Assembly (NCBI GenBank): GCA_001828295.1
Contig: MHYI01000095.1
Coordinates: 1 to 7,076 of the forward strand
Source of the DNA: Planctomycetes bacterium RBG_16_41_13
GTDB taxonomy: Bacteria; Planctomycetota; Brocadiia; Brocadiales; Brocadiaceae
Direction: 5' to 3'
Length of the DNA: 7,076 nt
Shown here in pieces: positions 5,446 to 7,076 of this stretch; position 1 is the first letter of the stretch, and the number at the start of each line of letters is the position of its first letter. Below the pieces are notes generated by a model. It worked only from the letters and a program-made list of their open reading frames with translations. It searched no databases and was not told the DNA's origin. Both the position numbers and the translations under genes were made by a program.

Positions 5446-5520
5446 TGGATTAAGCGACAACGAATCCACCGTTCCATTATTATTGGTGGATTCGGTGCGA
5501 AAAAGCCGCACCTTAATCCA
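5446..5520. repeat. REP-like cruciform repeat
   Basis: Outer arms TGGATTAAG (5446-5454) and CTTAATCCA (5512-5520) and inner arms GAATCCACC (5462-5470) and GGTGGATTC (5485-5493) are perfectly complementary. The right-hand spacer holds a further small hairpin GGTGCG/CGCACC (5494-5512). The left-hand spacer is only seven bases, so the structure is an asymmetric three-way junction. GGTGGATTC...TTAATCCACC repeats are dispersed in many bacterial genomes. It lies downstream of the DUF3820 gene and could also affect transcript ends. Confidence 0.65.
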
Positions 5521-5576
5521 CCCTACACGTTTGAAACACTAAATAAAACAATACTGTCTTAGCAAGCATGTATATT

Positions 5577-5609
5577 AACCCTGACAGGGTTTGGAACCCT
5601 GTCAGGGTT
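5577..5609. terminator. Strong hairpin between convergent genes, possible bidirectional terminator or dispersed repeat
   Basis: AACCCTGACAGGGTT (5577-5591) and AACCCTGTCAGGGTT (5595-5609) form a perfect 15-bp stem around TGG. It lies 17 bases beyond the stop of the minus-strand radical SAM gene and downstream of the plus-strand DUF3820 gene, a good place for a shared terminator. However, no clean T tract follows on either strand. Each arm also contains the 13-bp palindrome ACCCTGWCAGGGT, which suggests a dispersed repeat or a dimeric protein site instead. Confidence 0.5.
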
Positions 5610-5626
5610 GCTTCTTTTCCAATCAA

Positions 5627-6625
5627 TCAGAAACTATGCAGATATCCCGTGCTTTTACATATATGGCAGACAGTGTTTTTCTTATTTTTCCTGCCCAAAA
5701 TTTCTTTTCGGGCGGAAACGTACATTTCGTTATTCCATATTTGCGCAAAGGATTCCCTGTGAATATTGCCAAATGCAAATGTTTCGCTATATACGGCGCA
5801 ACAGGGCAGTACTGAGCCGTCCCAATTAATAACGGTTTCCGTCCAGGGAAGTGTGCAGGCGATTCGTTTTTTCTTTTTCTCAGGACAAACTAAAAATTTT
5901 CGGTTCCCGGGTATCCAGTCGGCATCTCTTTCCAGCGCATCTTGTACTGTTTCAAAGATTTCCTTTCCCATATCAGGCCTCATCTTGTTTATTTTAATCT
6001 GGATGCCGATCCCTTTCGCCATTTTCTGCGCATGTTCTCTCTCATGTTCGTTCTGTTTAAAAACATGAAATAGCCATACCAGTTTAGTCCTGCAACCGTG
6101 CATTTCCTTTTTTTTTTGAACAAGGCGTTTCATATTTTCTGTCACCAAATCAAAATCTCCGCCAACATGGTATTTGAGGTACGTTTCCTTACTTGCGCCA
6201 TTACAGGAAATATACAATACCTTTAGTCCGGAGCGTAACAGTTCCTCGATATCTTTGTCCTCCAGCTTCAGCGAAAGGTTTGTGCTAATTTTCACATCAA
6301 TCCCATACTTTCGGGCATAGTGGATCATTGGCAGCAGATCTTTATTTAAAAGGGGTTCTCCCCAATTATATAACCGGATCAGTCTGAGGTATCTGCCGAT
6401 TTCATCGAGGATTTTTTTGTACAATTCAAGGGGAATAAATCCCTTTCTGGCGCTGCTGTCATGCTGTCCTGTAGGACACAGGGGACAACGCAAATTGCAC
6501 ACATTGCCGGATTCAATGGTAATTTTTGATGGGAAATACGGTAGGTTTGTCCTGCCAAGGAAGGTATAGATGCGGGATAAAATGGAATTAGACAGTTTTT
6601 TCATTGCTTTTTTTTTCTCTGCCAT
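5627..6625 (-). CDS. Radical SAM/SPASM domain protein
   Basis: A 332-residue radical SAM enzyme; its substrate cannot be told from sequence. The 4Fe-4S motif that binds S-adenosylmethionine is C43-x3-C47-x2-C50 in 'NVCNLRCPLC'. 'LYNWGEPLL' (about 85-93) carries the conserved GE motif. A C-terminal SPASM-type region has auxiliary-cluster cysteines C247, C257, C275, C276, C320 and C323, with the typical 'INWDGSVLPCC...FGNI...IWNN' segment. The gene overlaps the 3' end of the upstream glycosyltransferase by 38 bases (or 17 if the second ATG at 6604 is used; neither start has a strong ribosome-binding site). That suggests one transcription unit and a role in surface polysaccharide or lipid modification, by context only. 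An A9 run lies between the two possible starts. Confidence 0.9.
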   Translation of the reverse strand: MAEKKKAMKKLSNSILSRIYTFLGRTNLPYFPSKITIESGNVCNLRCPLCPTGQHDSSARKGFIPLELYKKILDEIGRYLRLIRLYNWGEPLLNKDLLPMIHYARKYGIDVKISTNLSLKLEDKDIEELLRSGLKVLYISCNGASKETYLKYHVGGDFDLVTENMKRLVQKKKEMHGCRTKLVWLFHVFKQNEHEREHAQKMAKGIGIQIKINKMRPDMGKEIFETVQDALERDADWIPGNRKFLVCPEKKKKRIACTLPWTETVINWDGSVLPCCAVYSETFAFGNIHRESFAQIWNNEMYVSARKEILGRKNKKNTVCHICKSTGYLHSF

Positions 6626-7076
6626 TCCCGTGCGTACGTTCCCAAAGTTTTACGTATTTAACAAATATGTAAAAAGCGTTTGTAATTGCAAGAATGAAGC
6701 CGGGCAGGCCGTCCAAAAAACCCCTCTTTAATATGTATACCTTAATAAACTTGTACAGCGGCCTGAAGATGAGCTGAAACAAACTAAAGTTTTTGTTTTG
6801 TTCTATCATAATACCGGAAAAAATATCCGAGTAATTATCCATCGTCTTTAATTGGTGGGAAAGATTCCGGTAGTTAAAATGATACAAATCGTGTTTCATA
6901 TACTGTGTTTTTCCTTCGATACTTACCCTTCCATGCGGATTTGTTCCCTGCCACTTTCCACGTCCCCTTTTGAAGAGACGTAATTGATAATCAGGATACC
7001 AGTCGCCATGAAATATCCAGCGTCCAAGGTAACTGCTTCGTCTGGGGTAAAAAAAACCGTCTGCCGTATCACGGCT
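6588..7076 (-). CDS. Family 2 glycosyltransferase, WaaE-like (partial, N-terminus off the right edge)
   Basis: The visible 162 C-terminal residues start at the window edge with 'GFFYPRRSSYLGRWIFHGDWYPDYQLRLFKRG', the acceptor-side block of WaaE/KdtX-type GT2 enzymes that add a sugar to the lipopolysaccharide inner core or related glycans. 'LYHFNYRNLSHQLKTMDNYS' and the hydrophobic C-terminal 'ILKRGFLDGLPGFILAITNAFYIFVKYVKLWE' complete the pattern. The GT-A nucleotide-binding region with its DxD motif would lie outside the window. An ATG at 6897-6899 is internal, not the start: the reading frame is open to position 7076 and its translation matches the family. It probably acts at the cytosolic face of the inner membrane. 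Its 3' end overlaps the radical SAM gene. Confidence 0.9.
   Translation of the reverse strand, partial: SRDTADGFFYPRRSSYLGRWIFHGDWYPDYQLRLFKRGRGKWQGTNPHGRVSIEGKTQYMKHDLYHFNYRNLSHQLKTMDNYSDIFSGIMIEQNKNFSLFQLIFRPLYKFIKVYILKRGFLDGLPGFILAITNAFYIFVKYVKLWERTHGNGREKKSNEKTV

Noticed and set aside
1..7076. CRISPR array, tRNA, rRNA or a new defence system
   Set aside because: No regularly spaced direct repeats, no cloverleaf with an acceptor end, and no rRNA-like conserved stretches were seen. The genes present are known families without defence-type partners.

Overview
The window looks like a moderately AT-rich bacterial chromosome of a Gram-negative organism: there is a ScpA condensin subunit and a lipopolysaccharide-type glycosyltransferase, and the gaps are full of short palindromic and MITE-like repeats. 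Gene content and repeat style fit an environmental bacterium such as an anammox-type planctomycete. That placement is an inference from memory of such genomes and was not tested.

Layout, left to right. (1) Minus strand, positions 1-1259: an apparent two-gene unit with an M50 site-2 protease followed by scpA, which runs off the left edge. A good sigma-70-type promoter (1231-1259) lies just upstream. The protease frame has no ATG/GTG/TTG before its first membrane helix, so an AUU start is proposed. (2) Positions 1260-2090: about 830 bases with no convincing gene, holding one REP-like hairpin, two tiny ORFs in different frames that may be remnants, and a solo arm related to a MITE found further right. 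(3) Plus strand, 2091-4669: a tightly packed trio of UPF0178 (YaiI/YqxD-like), GIY-YIG nuclease-like protein and oligoendopeptidase F, the last two overlapping as ATGA. (4) Positions 4670-5187: a gap made almost entirely of repeats. It holds a REP-like palindrome with a 118-bp element inserted beside it (10-bp target duplication), a cluster of GC-rich hairpins, a candidate promoter and a 93-bp MITE with GTAA ends and an 8-bp target duplication. (5) A small DUF3820 gene (5188-5400, plus). (6) Positions 5401-5626: a cruciform-forming repeat and a near-perfect 33-bp hairpin between convergent genes. (7) Minus strand, 5627-7076: a WaaE-like family 2 glycosyltransferase (N-terminus outside the window) overlapping a radical SAM/SPASM protein, probably one cell-envelope transcription unit.

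Most genes are housekeeping or conserved families. The unusual content is in the intergenic DNA: at least two clear non-autonomous mobile elements with intact target duplications, several REP-like palindromes, and an apparent non-canonical start codon. I found no convincing new multi-gene defence or metabolic system.
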